Translations under genes and position numbers: made by a program
Shown: positions 18,801-28,065 of the stretch, piece after piece
Layout: each line of letters starts with the position of its first letter
How positions within the stretch are numbered: position 1 is the first letter of the stretch
The notes under the pieces: model-generated
The model's input: only the letters and a program-made list of their open reading frames with translations
Told to the model about the DNA's origin: nothing
The model's database searches: none
Assembly: GCA_002887195.1 (NCBI GenBank)
Contig: PJAB01000340.1
Location: 1 to 29,246 of the forward strand
Length of the DNA: 29,246 bases
Direction of reading: 5' to 3'
Source of the DNA: Chrysochromulina parva
Lineage: Eukaryota > Haptophyta > Prymnesiales > Chrysochromulinaceae

Positions 18801-21800
18801 TGCTCTACGAGGGATGGGTGGAGCAAGCCGGTGGCCTCATGAAGGGCACCTCCGCTGCGACCGCCGCGACCGCCGAGGCCGACACGAGCGGGGACCCCGA
18901 CGCGGACAAGAGCGTGGTTGCCCCACTCTGGCTGCTCAAGGAATCGAACGACGAGCAGCTGCAGAAGCTCTTCGACTTGCTGTTCAAGGTTCCCGCCGTG
19001 ATCCATTGGTATCTAGAGGAGATCGTCTTCCCACGCTTCATGGAGCATCAGATCATCAAGCTCTCCGCCTCAGGACAGGAACTCGGCGGCGCGATGCTGT
19101 TCACGCACCACCGCATCGGATTCAGCGGCACGCCGTCCGACCTGCTGCCTCTCGACCTCGGCCGCTGCGGCTACGAAGTCGGCAGCGACGGTAAGATGCT
19201 CCACGTGCTGACGGACGAGAAGTACATGTCCGTCGAGTTCCAGCCGCCGGGCTGGTCGGTGGGCACACTGCTCGACCGCATTGCCAACGCCGAGCCGCGC
19301 TTCCACGCGCTCATCGACACGGGCGCCCTGATCACCGGGCTGACTAACAAGGAGGTCGCACGCGAGCTGCTCGATCGTGGGCTATCCAAGTGGTGCGAGG
19401 GCGTCGTCTTCCTCGACGAGAACGACGAGAAGGTGATCATGGTGAAGGCGACCGGCCGCGTGCTCAAGCTTGCACAGTGCGGCATTGGCTTGGAGCAGCG
19501 GTTTGCATTCTACGACCAGATCCATACCACGGGCATGGACATCACCCACATGCTCTCCGCCAGAGCCGCCCTTACGCTCGGCAAGGATATGGTCTTCCGT
19601 GACCTCGCGCAGGTGAGGGCCTCTGCTGACCATTGATTGCGTCTGATGGTCACTGATGGCCACTGATTGCGACTGATTGCGTCCCTCATCATGGTCTTCC
19701 GTGACGTCGCGCAGGGAGCCTTTCGGATGCGCGGCATCGCCAAGGGGCAGACGGTCACGATGCTGGTCATCCCCGAGGTCGAGGAGCTTATGAAGCGACA
19801 GCTCAAGAAGGCGAGGATCGTGCGCAATGAGCGCGGACCGCAGTCCGAGATGCTCTCCGATGTGGCCGCGTGGCTCGTGATCAACTCGATGCGCACCGAG
19901 CGCGTCCAGTTCGACCAGCTGTGCGCACAGAACCTTGCGAATCTGTGGCGCGAGAACGCGTGGAAGACACTGCTGCGCGGCCACGAGCACTTCAAGGTGC
20001 GCCCCGAGCTCACGCGCGGCTTCGCACGCGAGCTGCTTGGGGACACCTTCGAGAAGGTCACCATGTCGTCCGCCGTCTCGTCGAAGCGCGCGCTCGATGG
20101 GAAGGTGGTCGGCTTGTACTTTGAGGCGGCGGATAAGTACATGGACGAGGACGACTCGATGCGTTCGAAGCGCAGCATGCTGCTTGAGGCCATGAAGTAC
20201 GTGCACAAGGCGCTTGGCGTCGTCAATAAAGACGGAGACTTCGACGCGGGCGAGGTCGAGTTTGTGTACCTGACCGCGGCGAGCTCCGTGTCCGACTTCC
20301 ACGAGCGCTTCAGCCAGATGCCGTGGCTCGCGCTCCCCTTCACCGCCGACCTGCGGCGCGAGCAGCTGCGCTCGCTCTTCGACGCGACCGATGAAGCAGA
20401 CAAGGTGGTGCTCATCGGCGTCGAGGGCGACACGATCACGCGCAACGGTGCCGCGCTGCTCGGGCTCGCGTACACGCTGCAGGCGGCAGAGAATCAGGCC
20501 AAGCGCGGCAGCGACAACTACATGGTAAAGCATATGCAAGACTCACTTGCGAGCCTGCGCAAGCGCCTCGAGAGTGATCGCAACATGCTGCTGCCGCACG
20601 GGAATGCGGTGGACGCAACGGCCAAGGCTCTTGATGAAGGCTTCGCGAGGGCGGCTGATGGCGACGCCAAGGCGCCCAGAACGGCGCTCGTCCTCAAGGA
20701 GATGCTCGACTTCGTCAAGGAGCCCGAGCTCCCAGGCGAGCTCAAGGCGCGGCTCGAGGCAGCCAAGCTTCGCTACGAGGAGGCCAAGGCCGCGCTCATC
20801 CAGGTGCCCGTCGAAGACTTCGACGAGCTGCGCAAGACCACCATGCCATCGGAAGCAGTCACGCGGGCCGTGCGTGTCATCTGCGCCATCTTCGACATTC
20901 GGCCCGACTTTGCGATGGCACAACAGCGGCTGATGCGCGTAAGCCCGGAGGCGCTGCGCCGGCGGCTGCTCAGCGTCGAGCCCCGGCCCGATGCGCTGCC
21001 GAGCAATGCTACGATGCAGATTCATCGGTACGCTGACAGTGAAGACTGCGGAGAGGCCGATGAGCCGCTCGCAGCCGCGCTGCGCGGCTGGCTCATCGCG
21101 CTGCTGAACCTGGTCATTGCCAACGACGAGGCCTCGAGCGCGATGGAGATCAGCTCATGCACGAAGGCCATGCGCGAGATCTGCCGCTGCTTGTGCGACC
21201 TCGTCGGCCTCGACTCGATCGACGATACGGGTGTACTGCGCTCGGCGCTCCTCATGGTCGCCACCTTTTCTGACGCGGGCGGCTCACTAAAGTCCTTCGA
21301 GCTCGAGGTGGGCGCCCCTCAAGGTTTGCCAGATGAGCTCGCCAAGCAACCCGTGAAGATCGTCTATGACAAGGTGCGCGGCGGCGTGCCACGCGCAGAG
21401 GAAGTCGGCGAAGAGGAGCCTCCTCATCGTCAGCTCAAGGTGGGCGTCGGCCACACCGTGACGCTCGAGGACGTCAACACAGCGAATGGTGACGACGGTA
21501 TTTGCAGCTGGGCGATGGTACTGACGCGCGGCGCGGACGTGGTCGTGCTTGAGTGCACTTGGAACGATCAGGGCTGGGGCAACCGCAAGGGCATGCTGTA
21601 CGCGCGCTACGAGATGCTCTCAACGAGCGGCTCGAAGATGATGGGCAATTGGAAGGAAATTGCCCCTGAGCCGGCGCCGCATTCTTCCGTTCCGCTCAGG
21701 GCGATGATACCGTTGGCGGGACCCCGGCTACCCGATGGGAAGCTCGAGCTTGGTTACCGGGTGGGCGGTGGCGGCGGCCATAGCCTGACGTTGCGTCACG

Positions 21801-24800
21801 CAGAGGTGCGGCTGCAAGGGACGCTCGAGCCTGTCTCTGCTGCGCCGCCCAGGTTGCTCAAGAGCACGCGGGTCACGCTGCCGTACGGCACGACCATCCT
21901 GTCAGTCGACGGCGTAGGCCTCGAGGGCGATGACGCGGCACGCGTGGAGAGGGCCGTCCGAATTCTGAATGAGGAGGAGAGGCTGGCAAAGATGATCCAG
22001 GAGGGCAAGAAGACGGTATTGCGGCTTCAGGCGGGCGACGGCGGTAAGTTGGCCGCGGCCGCCGAGCAGGATGCTGGCGACGACGACGACGAGGACGATG
22101 ACGAGGAGTTCGAGCACGTGAGTAAGCTGCAGCAGCGCATCGACCGGTACGAGTCGATTCTGAACGAGAATGAGCGCACGCTCGAGCTGGGTGTCAAGAA
22201 TGCCAAGCACCAAGAGCAGAATGTCGAGCAACAGGCGTCGCGCGTGAGCGGCTCCTTCTCCGGCGCCGATAAGACGCTTCAGAGCGTCGCCGACGGCAAG
22301 CTCGCGCTCCACCACCCCCCCAACGTCAAAGAGGCGCACATGGTGCCCACCCTCGTCACTCTCTTCCTGATGGCGAACAAGCCGGGCTTGCTCGAGAAGA
22401 TGGAGAAGGAGCGTGAAAACCCTTTCGAGCTGGCAGCTACGAACTTTGCCGACATGATCCAGCTGCTCACCCGCTCGCCCCTCGACCTGATCAAGAAGGG
22501 CATGTCGAACGACAAGTTCCTCGAGCAGTGGGGCAAGGCTGGGAGTCTCCTCCAGGACGTGAGCAAGGAGGCGATGCAAGAGGCGGCCACAAATGACGAG
22601 CACAACGCGATCGTCGAGGTGATGGTCCGGCTGCACGACTACCTTCTCATACTCACGAACTTGATGCAGATGGTGCACCAGCACTCAGAGAGCCGCAAGG
22701 CCATTGCCCAGCTCAAGGAAGCGATCGCCGGCGCGCAGGCGGAGCTCGACGCTGTCCTGAGCACCTCGAGCGGCGCGGCCAAGCAGGCCGCGCAGGCACG
22801 CCGGCTGCGCAAGGCCTTGATCGACGACGGTATGAGAATCTCGCTTCCGCAGGTGCAGTGGCTCATTGAGCGCGTCAACGGCGACGAGAAGAGGGCAGTC
22901 GAGATCGTCCAGTGCCTGCCCGCGGCTAAGCGAGCTCACAGTCTGCTCAGCGGCCAGCTGCGCTTCGGTGACTTTGACCGGAGCGTGATCACTCCAGCGG
23001 CCGTACGTGCAGTTCGGGACGCCCAAAAGGGCGTCGACATGAAGCAGCTCGTCAAGGAGTTGGAGGCCAAGGAGGCGAAGAGCGTGCTCAGCGGACCCAC
23101 GCCGAGCTGCCAATCGTGCGGCAAGCGGATGCAAAGCTTGACCATGGTGCCGCCTGGTTATGGCAGCAGTGCCCAGTGCGACGACTGCGGCCAGACGTGT
23201 GTGCACCACGGCGAAATGGCCAACGACTTTTCGCACTTTTTCCACTGCTCGGGCTGCCGCTACGATCTGTGCCCCGGATGCTCCGAAAGCTACATCGACG
23301 AGGACGAGGACGGGGACGAGGACGAGGGCAAGTCGGCGGTGGCGGCGCCCGCAGTCGACGGAAGCTCCGGCGAGGACCTCTCGAGCATGACCATGACTGA
23401 AGAGAGCCTGCTTCGCTGGATCCTCAAGATGTGCACGTGGTTTGAGCAGAAGCGCAAGTCGGCGCCGCTCGAGCATCGGATTGAGATGACGAAGCAGCAG
23501 CTGCACGACTACGAGCGCGATGCGCGGCGCACGATGCGCGAGGAGCAGGAGCGTGTGCGCCGCATGATGAAGGAGCGTGGCATCCCGGCAGAGCTCTTCC
23601 CCGAGGGTGAGCCGTTCAAGCTCTTTCCTTGGGCTGAGGCGCTCGGGCCGCGCTCGGATTGCGAGGAGGTGCTGCGGCGTGCCATCGCGCTGCGCGATGA
23701 GGAGCTGCTCACGCGCGAGCTGCGAGGGCGTGCGGTCGAGGTGGGTCTCGACCGGCACAACTCGCGCGTCTACTTCGAGGCCGCTGAGCTGCTCGAGCTC
23801 CTGCGCGCCGAGGGTGTGAACACGAAGCGCTCACGCGCGTCGAGCTACCACGAGTCGTGCAGCAGCGGCAGCGGCAGCGGCATCGTCCCGCTGAGCCGAC
23901 GACCGTCGATCGAGGAAGGCGAAGCTATGGCGCGGCTGAGCGCCGCGCTGAGCGCCTTCGTAGAGGGCGTCGATACGACCGTCTCGACGGAGACCCCACT
24001 GCCTCGACCCTACGTGGACGTGCTCGAAGAGCGCGCTCGGGAGTGGGAGCACCTGCTGCAGCCCAAGGACCACGAGGAGCGAGCACGCATCCTCGAGATG
24101 GTCAGTGACGTGGTGGGCGTGACGGACCTCGAGACCGAGGCCGAGAAAGAAAAGGAGAATGAAAAGGAGGTCGAGGTGTGTGCGCCCTCGCCTCGCATAC
24201 GCATGAGGACGCCCAGTGGCTGTTCTTCTCGCCCCCCTTGCCCCCGCCCCTCTCACCCCCCTTAACCCCCTCACCCCCTCACCCCCTTACCCCCTCACCC
24301 CCTCACCCCCTACACACCTCACCCCCTCACCCCCGATCCTCTCAGGTAGAGAAGGACAAGGAGATCCTCATCGAGAAGTTTGTGGACCGCGCGTACCTGC
24401 GTGAGGGCGAGGAGCCGACGTCATGGGCCTTCTCGACCCTCGCCGAGCGGCGCGAGCCAGGGGGTGAGGACGAGGCCAAGCTGCCGCCGCCGACGGCCTC
24501 GGCCGTGGGCGAGGCACTCAAAAACGACCTGCTGACGCTCGCTCCCTTCCGCGACGGCTCCTTTTACCGCGCGTCGCAGTACCGGCTCACGCAGCGCTCA
24601 CCGTTGCCCTTCCCCGATTACCTGTGCGTCACGCGTAACCACCATAACCTCGACTGGGTGGGCGAGCGTCGACTCAAGAACGCGGTCATGCTGCTGGAGT
24701 GGGTCCCCTCCGTCTCCGCTCTCGAGCCGCTCTCGAGTAAGGCAGGCGCCCTCTCGGAGGTGCAAGAGCGCCGGTTGCGCAACGCACTCTCGCTACTCGA

Positions 24801-27800
24801 CAACGGCGGCGCTGGCCGGCTCAGCCGCAAGGAGCTGCGCGAGGTGCTGCGCTCCGCCGAGGACCTCCAGCTCTCCGACGCCGAGATCGACGCCCTGCTC
24901 GGCGAGCACGGGGCCTCGACACCCCCCCTCCCACGTCGAAGCTCACCTGGCGATGCCCCGCCCGTCGTCTCGAGCACGGTGAGCGCCGCGGTGAGCGCTC
25001 TCTCCTTCGACGAGCTGCGCGAGGTGCTCATCTCGGGCCGGTACCGCCAGATCGAGTCAGGTCGATTCTTCGTGCTGCTCAGCCTGCAAGAGGCCGAGAC
25101 CATCCGATGCATCCTGCACCTCAAGACGGGACAGCCGCTCTTCCCCGGCGGCCCCGACGTGGCGCTCTCGCTGCGCTGCATCCCGGCGGGCAATCGTCTC
25201 TTCGATTCGAGCTTCAACTACAAGCCACACACGTCCTACCAGGGCGCGGTCGCGCACAACTGCTTCCGCTTCATCGACAGCGTGATGCACTACGCACCGT
25301 CGGAGCTCAACGTGCTGCTGCGCTCGCTGCCCGTGCCCCCCATCGAGCGGCGCCTCTTCTTCAGCAACGTGGTGCAGTGCCGGCGCCGCCTGGCCAAGAA
25401 CTGGCGCGAGACGCCCCTCTCCAAGATCTTCACCCTCGAGGACGAGTGGTCGATGCTCAAGCAGCGCGCGCAGGCGGTGCGCGTCCGCGAGGCCATCAAG
25501 ACTCGCATCGGCACGCTCCACGACGCCTTCATCAAGTTCGACTACGACCAGAACGGACTGCTCAGCCCGGGCGAGATCTACGGCGCACTCGAGTACCTGA
25601 ACGTGCCCGACCTCACGCCCAACGACGTCCTCTTCTTCGTGCGCTCCATCTCCACCAAGGGACACCTCACGTACGCGAACTTCATGGAGCTGCTCGCGCC
25701 GGGCGCCGAAGCGGATGACGAGGCCACCGCCGCCGAGGCGGGGGGGTCGTTGGCGGCGCCGCCTCCGCTCGGCCGGCAGCTCAGCCGCGTGCCGCCCAAG
25801 GGCGAAAAGGAGCTCGAGGAGATGCTCAAGGTGGCGAGCAGCGAGGAGACGGCCCTCGAGCTGACGATCAAGGAGACGCTCGCACGCCAGATCGCGGAGG
25901 CGCAGAAGGCCCTTGATGACATGCTGGTGGGCTCCGACTTTGCCTGGATGCAGCAGTGCCGCAAGCGCACGCACAACCCATACCGCTCGCGCACGTGCTG
26001 CTACTTTGACTTTACGCGTGGGGTGACGGGCACTCGGGAAGGCGCGCCCCTCTCGATCCAGGCGGTGGGCGCTTGGACGGCGGTGCGCCAGGGCGACGCG
26101 CGCGTGCCGTGCTTTCGATGCACGGCGGGCTACATGGTGCTGCGGATCCCCTTTGTCAAGAACGGACCGGCCGGCGCGACCAAACTCAACCAGTACGCGC
26201 TCACGATCCACTTCAAGATCGCGTCCGTTGGGCTCGACGGCTACAAGAAGCGCGGGCTGCTCACCACGGGTGGCTGGGACCAATTTGCCAAGTTTGAGCC
26301 CAAATCGGACGTGGCGCAGGTGCAGTACAATGAGCAGGGTCAGGTGGGCGCCTTCGAGTCGTTTGCTGACGGCGACGCACCGACCCTCAGCCCGAACCGG
26401 TGGCACGCGGTGACCATATCCGTCGACACGGTCGCGAACACGATCACCACGTACATCGATGGCGAGATGGCGACGGTCATCAAGAATGACCGCGCGAGCA
26501 AGGACGGCCAGCTCGGTCTGATGCGCCAACTCGCGCTCTTCTACCGGCGCGATGAGTCGTGGCGCACCGAAGGCCACCCAACGGTCTACCTGCGCAGCGC
26601 CACGTTGCACACGAGCACGCTCGAGGCCGAGCAGGTGAAAAGCGAGCACGCGATGCTCCACACCCTCCTCATCGAGGATGCTTGTACGGCGGTGCCCAGC
26701 TACATGCAAGCACCGCTCCGCGCCGTGTCGGGCACCTTTGAGTCGACGCGCGCGCTTCGCCGCGAGCTGCACCGGCAGCTGCGCGAGGCGACCGACACGG
26801 CGCTTGCCCTCTGGACGGCACTCCAGCCGCCCGTGAGTGAGAATGACGTGGCGGTGCTCATGGGCGGGCTGCTGCCACACACGCTCGCCGTGTGCGCGCG
26901 CTGGAGGCTGCGCGACGAGTCCACGGGCGAGCTTGCCCCCGTGGACGAGAGCGTGCCTCCGCACGGCGAGACCTTGCTCCACGCATGCGCGTTTGCGGGC
27001 GCGAGCTGCGCGATTGCCAATGAGCTGCTTGAGCAGCTGCTGCACGCGGGCGCGTTTGCGAACAGGCGTGGGGAGCTCTCGGGCTGCACTGCGCTCCACG
27101 CGGCCGCGAGCGGCGGCAGCACTGCCGCGTGCCGGCTGTTGCTCGGCGCGGGCTGCAAACCCGAGGTGCTCAGCTCGGGACGGCGCTCGGCGCTCTGGAT
27201 TGCGTGCCATCAGGGTCTGGGCGACGTGGCGCAGCTGCTCGTGCGCGAAGGGGGCGTCGACCCGTATGCAGCGTCGGGGGGGGGCGAAGCGCCCATGGCG
27301 GTGCTACGCCGCGTGGGCGGTGAGGCGGCCAATGCTCTGCACGCCAAGCTCGACAAGCTTGCGATGGCCACGACCGGGATGCTGGCCGCTCCGGCGGTGA
27401 GCGAGAGGGAGGGTGCCAGCGCCGCTAGCGCCGCCTCCGCCGCCTCCGCCGCCTCAGCCGCCGCTTCCACTGGCGACAGGGGCAGTGACGAGGGGGATGA
27501 GGACGACGAGGGGGATGAGGACGGAGATCTTGGTTTGGAGGTCGACAAGGAAGAGGAGGTGAACCTGCTGGAGGACGACACCAAGATCTGTCGCAAGCTG
27601 CACGTGCACCCGCTTGTGGCCGAAGCGCGGTCGTTGATGTGCAACGTCCATGGCAGCGAATGCCGCCAATGTCCTACAGTGCGCAGCTGCAACTCGTGCT
27701 GCTTCTATGTGTGCCAGGGCTGCTGGGACGAGGCCAAGAAGAAGGTCGAGGAGGCCGAGACGGCCAAAGAGAAGGCCCGCCGCGGCCTCGACGGCGAAAA

Positions 27801-28065
27801 GGTGGGCGAGGGAGAGGACGTTGCTGATTTACTGCATGCCCTCGGCAGGGTGGATGAGCTCGACGACGGCGCGCTGAGCGGCGAGGATGACGGCGGCGAC
27901 GGCGACGACGGCGCAGACCGCGACGAGGACGAGCAGATGCTCAGTCAGAAGGTGGAGGCGGCCAAGCAGCAGCAGCTCGAGCAGATGAAGAAGGATCTAT
28001 ACGGCGGCCACGGCGGCGGCAGCGACCGTTTGTTCATGAGTAATGAGGACGAGGAAGAGGAGTGA
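7242..28065 (+). CDS. Giant multidomain DUF3638/DUF3645 helicase-like protein, about 6,823 residues, four exons
   Basis: Coding is join(7242-12962, 13043-19612, 19715-24175, 24346-28065). All three introns are phase 0, and each is needed to avoid a stop or frame change. Exons code 1907, 2190, 1487 and 1239 residues. Domains by approximate residue: ConA/LamG-like 112-285; Ala16 at 854-869; nucleoredoxin-like thioredoxin 880-1000 with W900-CPPC-904; a long helical region; DUF3638 ATPase core with GGGKT (K3254) and DEVD (D3384); DUF3645 about 3753-3801; helicase C-terminal-like FSGTPSD (about 3934) through TLGKDMVFRDLAQ-GAFRMRGIAKGQ across intron 2; a second thioredoxin-like fold about 4222-4350 lacking CxxC; PDZ-like about 4816-4870; Cys/His zinc module 5229-5286; EF-hands at 5736 and 5983; LamG-like about 6129-6346; ankyrin about 6458-6580; zinc module 6683-6710; acidic tail. 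Fungal and oomycete DUF3638 proteins are large (roughly 3,000 residues) with unknown function. No signal peptide or clear TM helix is seen, so a cytosolic or nuclear place is likely. Substrate and role are unknown. Start: first ATG of the frame, G at +4. Confidence 0.85.
7575..8096 (+). other. ConA/LamG-like domain 1 of the giant protein
   Basis: Residues about 112-285 alternate short beta strands: YTIFFAIRV, VEYVQIYKNGGVG, KRGRWAWITITRKKGSLRTYVDGSLCADV. The 'W-x-x-I-T ... YVDG' ending is typical of LamG/ConA-like jelly rolls, which bind sugars or proteins. A Gly-rich linker follows (about 300-330). It matches the second LamG-like domain near the C terminus in style (WHAVTISVDT, TYIDGEMATV). 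Confidence 0.6.
9801..9848 (+). repeat. GCG trinucleotide run coding Ala16
   Basis: Sixteen alanine codons, mostly GCG, sit between a Ser/Thr/Pro linker and the first thioredoxin-like domain. The run is coding and in frame, and probably acts as a flexible or helical spacer. Such runs change length easily, so the copy number is likely variable between isolates. Confidence 0.9.
9879..10241 (+). other. Nucleoredoxin/tryparedoxin-like domain with WCPPC
   Basis: Residues about 880-1000 read VIGLYFSASWCPPCRKTTPE, then LQLVFVSSDKDAASFDEYRG, a MPFPAMPF motif, LFQVRGIPSLVLM, and a Gly-Asn turn. This is the full order of the nucleoredoxin/tryparedoxin class of thioredoxin folds: catalytic Cys pair, 'SSD..' strand, cis-Pro in GIPS. 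C901 and C904 are the redox pair, so disulfide exchange is chemically possible. Confidence 0.88.
12963..13042 (+). other. Giant-gene intron 1 (80 nt), ends with a copy of the upstream exon end
   Basis: Donor CAG|GTGAGC; acceptor CTGCAG|GAC; phase 0. Unspliced reading stops at TGA after VSSCMRE, and the intron length is not a multiple of three. The last 18 nt (13025-13042, CTCCAAATCTTTCTGCAG) match the last 18 nt of exon 1 (12945-12962) at 17 of 18 places. Between them lie four exact 11-mers TGATTGCACTC (12984-13027). Confidence 0.92.
12984..13027 (+). repeat. Four exact TGATTGCACTC units inside intron 1
   Basis: Units start at 12984, 12995, 13006 and 13017 with no mismatch. From the second unit on, each is preceded by C and so presents CTGAT, a match to the branch-site pattern YTNAY. 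The last unit overlaps the start of the duplicated exon-end sequence. Confidence 0.95.
15790..15831 (+). repeat. Coding GGC-TAC repeat (Gly-Tyr-rich linker)
   Basis: The giant gene reads GGYGGYSSYGGYGGF here (residues about 2823-2838), from near-exact GGCTACGGC units. This is a low-complexity Gly/Tyr linker inside exon 2, placed between the N-terminal helical region and the ATPase core. Confidence 0.8.
19613..19714 (+). other. Giant-gene intron 2 (102 nt), ends with a copy of the upstream exon end
   Basis: Donor CAG|GTGAGG; acceptor CGCGCAG|GGA; phase 0. The length is a multiple of three, but the unspliced frame hits TGA after VRASADH. The last 24 nt (19691-19714) match the last 24 nt of exon 2 (19589-19612) at 23 of 24 places (ATGGTCTTCCGTGAC, then C/G, then TCGCGCAG). 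Five 10-mers of the TGATTGCGTC class (19634-19683) lie before the copy. Confidence 0.92.
19634..19683 (+). repeat. Five TGATTGCGTC-class units inside intron 2
   Basis: Units start at 19634, 19644, 19654, 19664 and 19674: TGATTGCGTC, TGATGGTCAC, TGATGGCCAC, TGATTGCGAC, TGATTGCGTC. Four of the five are preceded by C and so present CTGAT, a branch-site-like motif. The TGATTGC core is the same as in the intron 1 array. Confidence 0.93.
20087..20470 (+). other. Second thioredoxin-like fold, active-site cysteines lost
   Basis: Residues about 4222-4350 read LDGKVVGLYFEAADKYMDED, then VEFVYLTAASSVSDFHERFS, MPWLALPF, LFDATDEADKVVLIG, and VEGDTITRNGAALLG. The order and wording match the nucleoredoxin-like domain in exon 1 (VIGLYFSAS..., FVSSDKDAASFDEY, MPFPAMPF). 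Where WCPPC should be there is AADKYMDED, so no redox pair remains, and the GIP cis-Pro is absent as well. Confidence 0.75.
23108..23281 (+). other. Cys/His zinc-binding module 1
   Basis: Residues 5229-5286 carry CQSC, CDDC, CVHH, FHCSGC and YDLCPGC: at least eight Cys plus His in spaced pairs ending in a YDLC..C signature like ZZ or C1-type fingers. These commonly bind proteins or ubiquitin-like partners. An Asp/Glu-rich linker follows directly. Confidence 0.65.
24176..24345 (+). other. Giant-gene intron 3 (170 nt), C-rich minisatellite
   Basis: Donor GAG|GTGTGTG; acceptor TCTCAG|GTAGAG; phase 0. It is required because exons 3 and 4 lie in different frames (170 is not divisible by three). 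From about 24247 to 24335 it is almost pure C/T/A, built of CTCACCCC-type 8-9-mers with a TTAAC branch-like motif. It resembles the pyrimidine-rich intron end at 1-59, and it lacks the exon-end duplication of introns 1 and 2. Confidence 0.88.
24799..25700 (+). other. EF-hand region of the giant protein
   Basis: The loop at residues 5983-5994 (DYDQNGLLSPGE) has all canonical calcium ligands at positions 1, 3, 5, 9 and 12. The loop at 5736-5747 (DNGGAGRLSRKE) keeps positions 1 and 12 and the central Gly, so binding is less certain. A degenerate partner (FVRSISTKGHLTYANFMELL) follows the good hand, as in paired EF-hands. Calcium sensing is the inferred role. Confidence 0.75.
25979..26630 (+). 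other. ConA/LamG-like domain 2 of the giant protein
   Basis: Residues about 6129-6346: YALTIHFKIASV, then RGLLTTGGWDQFAKF, QVGAFESFADGDAPTLSPNR, then WHAVTISVDTVANTITTYID followed by GEMATV. The 'W-H-x-V-x-I-x-x-D ... Y-I-D-G' pattern is the classic LamG/pentraxin-like jelly-roll core. Confidence 0.7.
26964..27330 (+). other. Ankyrin repeats of the giant protein
   Basis: Residues about 6458-6580 hold three repeats: GETLLHACAFAGASCAIANE ending LLHAGA, then GCTALHAAASGGSTAACRLL ending LGAG, then RSALWIACHQGLGDVAQLLV. The TxLHxAxxxG...LLxxGA signature is clear in the first two. These are protein-binding repeats. Confidence 0.85.
27640..27723 (+). other. Cys/His zinc-binding module 2 and acidic C terminus
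   Basis: Residues 6683-6710 carry CNVHGSEC, CPTVRSC, CNSCC and FYVCQGC, a compact Cys-rich knot similar in its ending (YVC..C) to the module in exon 3. Before it lies a (SAA)n-type linker and a Glu/Asp run; after it a coiled-coil-like Lys/Glu helix and an Asp/Glu-rich end. Confidence 0.6.

Larger units (their letters stand above)
16970..19770 (+). other. DUF3638/DUF3645 ATPase/helicase-like core
   Basis: Walker A is IMGGGKTTV (K3254, codon 17081-17083). Walker B is CLIMDEVDLLLHP (D3384-E-V-D3387, codons 17471-17482). DUF3645 wording follows at 18579-18722 (IPFLGKDVPSNASEFAHPD). C-terminal-lobe motifs are GFSGTPSD, LIDTGALITGLTN, VVFLDENDE, IHTTGMDITH, and AALTLGKDMVFRDLAQ joined across intron 2 to GAFRMRGIAKGQ. 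These match the conserved run of DUF3638-family proteins. Both ATP-binding motifs look intact. A Gly/Asp-rich insertion (about 18260-18370) separates the DUF3638 part from DUF3645. Confidence 0.85.

Noticed and set aside
17582..19006. 474-residue minus-strand open frame opposite the helicase core
   Set aside because: Antisense shadow of a conserved domain region; no motif of its own.
25057..27210. 717-residue open frame on the minus strand opposite exon 4 of the giant gene
   Set aside because: It is Arg/His/Leu-rich with no domain and mirrors a GC-rich coding strand that clearly encodes EF-hands, LamG-like and ankyrin repeats; a codon shadow.
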